A DNA stretch of 24,623 bases from a virus. The translations under genes were made by a program, and so were the position numbers. Every line of letters begins with the position of its first letter. The stretch's first letter is position 1. The stretch covers positions 1 to 24,623 of the IMG/VR virus record IMGVR_UViG_3300034198_003083, one strand, 5' to 3'. This document shows positions 24,010 to 24,623 of the stretch, one piece after another. The notes beneath the pieces were generated by a model. It saw only the letters and a program-made list of their open reading frames with translations. It made no database searches and was not told the DNA's origin.

Positions 24010-24623
24010 TGGAACTAACTCTCATTCAACTAAAACAAATTGTTGACAAAAATCCCTACATAGAGTACTGGCACAAAGCTTTAGTACAACTACTACCAGA
24101 TTACGAGATCAATACTCCACAACGTATGGCTGCGTTTTTAGCACAGTGTGCTCACGAGTCGGGTGGTTTTCGAGCAATCAAAGAAAATTTAAATTATCGT
24201 GCAGTTACACTCAGGAAGATTTTTGGTAAATACTTTCCCACAGACGAGATGGCAGCACAGTATGCAAACAAACCAGAAAAAATTGCCAATTTAGTCTATG
24301 CTAACAGGATGGGCAATGGCGGTCCAGAGTCGGGAGATGGTTATCGTTACTGCGGTCGTGGGTTAATTCAACTAACAGGCAAAGACAATTACTTTTGGTT
24401 TGCCTCTTCATTAGAAATTAGTCCAGAAGAAGCCAGCGAGTACATGGAAACTTTTGAAGGTGCTGCGCAGTCGGCATGCTGGTTTTGGGAAACAAATAAG
24501 CTAAATCAGTGGGCAGATGCCGACGATATACTTACCCTAACCAAACGCATCAACGGTGGCACTATCGGCCTAGAAGATCGTATAAAACACTATGAACATG
24601 CCAAGCATGTACTAGGAGCATAA
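24009..24623 (+). CDS. Endolysin, glycoside hydrolase family 19 (chitinase-like)
   Basis: 204 residues, complete, with the TAA as the last bases of the window. GH19-type phage lysins cut the glycan chains of peptidoglycan. Conserved features: 'RMAAFLAQCAHESGGFRAIKENLNYRA' with the likely catalytic Glu50 (HESGGF) and second acid Glu59, and 'YRYCGRGLIQLTGKDNY' (113-128), the family's substrate-cleft block. Further along are 'AAQSACWFWETNKLNQWAD' and 'TKRINGGTIGLEDR', both typical of GH19 lysins. No signal peptide or cell-wall-binding domain is present, so a holin is needed for release. None is obvious in the window apart from the two-helix spanin protein. Coupled to the o-spanin gene by TAATG. 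Confidence 0.95.
   Translation: MELTLIQLKQIVDKNPYIEYWHKALVQLLPDYEINTPQRMAAFLAQCAHESGGFRAIKENLNYRAVTLRKIFGKYFPTDEMAAQYANKPEKIANLVYANRMGNGGPESGDGYRYCGRGLIQLTGKDNYFWFASSLEISPEEASEYMETFEGAAQSACWFWETNKLNQWADADDILTLTKRINGGTIGLEDRIKHYEHAKHVLGA

Overview
The window is one contiguous block of late genes from a tailed bacteriophage. All 20 confident genes lie on the + strand, and many neighbours touch or overlap by 1-20 bases (TAATG or ATGA junctions). The DNA is AT-rich. A two-component spanin (an outer-membrane lipoprotein plus a membrane-anchored partner) implies a Gram-negative host. Fibre modules of the kinds seen here (collagen-like [10 protein letters not shown] tracts, NVTGN repeats, Calx-beta-like and He_PIG/IPT domains, Gly-rich tips) are typical of large aquatic phages, including T4-like marine myoviruses. 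The phage itself cannot be named from the sequence. No integrase, tRNA, CRISPR array, origin or insertion sequence is visible, and no gene-free stretch exceeds 300 bases.

Layout. (1) 22-3183: a small membrane/coiled-coil protein, a tail-type beta-sandwich protein with an apparent inserted domain, a small structural protein and a 645-residue fibre, ending at a hairpin terminator. (2) 3231-9784: two collagen-like fibres. The first has 1698 residues and carries a cupredoxin-like domain. (3) 9791-14510: two small structural proteins and a 1376-residue adhesin with six chitin-binding-like modules, a beta-helix, Ig-like domains and a Gly-rich tip. (4) 14529-14975: a tail-fibre assembly chaperone. 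(5) 15060-16263: a two-gene bilin cassette, heme oxygenase overlapping a PcyA-clade ferredoxin-dependent bilin reductase (PcyX-like). (6) 16345-22244: two paralogous receptor-binding proteins with different tips, a third collagen-like fibre and a tandem Calx-beta-like protein, ending at a strong intrinsic terminator. (7) 22282-24623: a glycosyltransferase with TPR repeats, then a lysis cassette of i-spanin, o-spanin and GH19 endolysin.

How the parts work together. Most of the window builds the host-recognition apparatus: N-terminal anchoring peptides, collagen-like or beta-modular shafts and interchangeable tips, with a chaperone to fold them. Repeated 65- and 72-residue modules, and paralogues that share an N-terminus but differ at the C-terminus, point to module shuffling. 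The metabolic cassette in the middle would turn host heme into biliverdin and then into a reduced phycobilin, probably phycoerythrobilin. Published ho1-pcyX operons come from non-cyanophage ocean viruses thought to infect alphaproteobacteria, so the host need not be a cyanobacterium. The final genes lyse the cell.

The most notable items are the ho1-pcyX cassette placed among fibre genes, the altered catalytic positions I read in the reductase, a possible 42-codon gene linking it to the next gene, a cupredoxin inside a collagen-like fibre, and a two-helix i-spanin with no separate holin in view.
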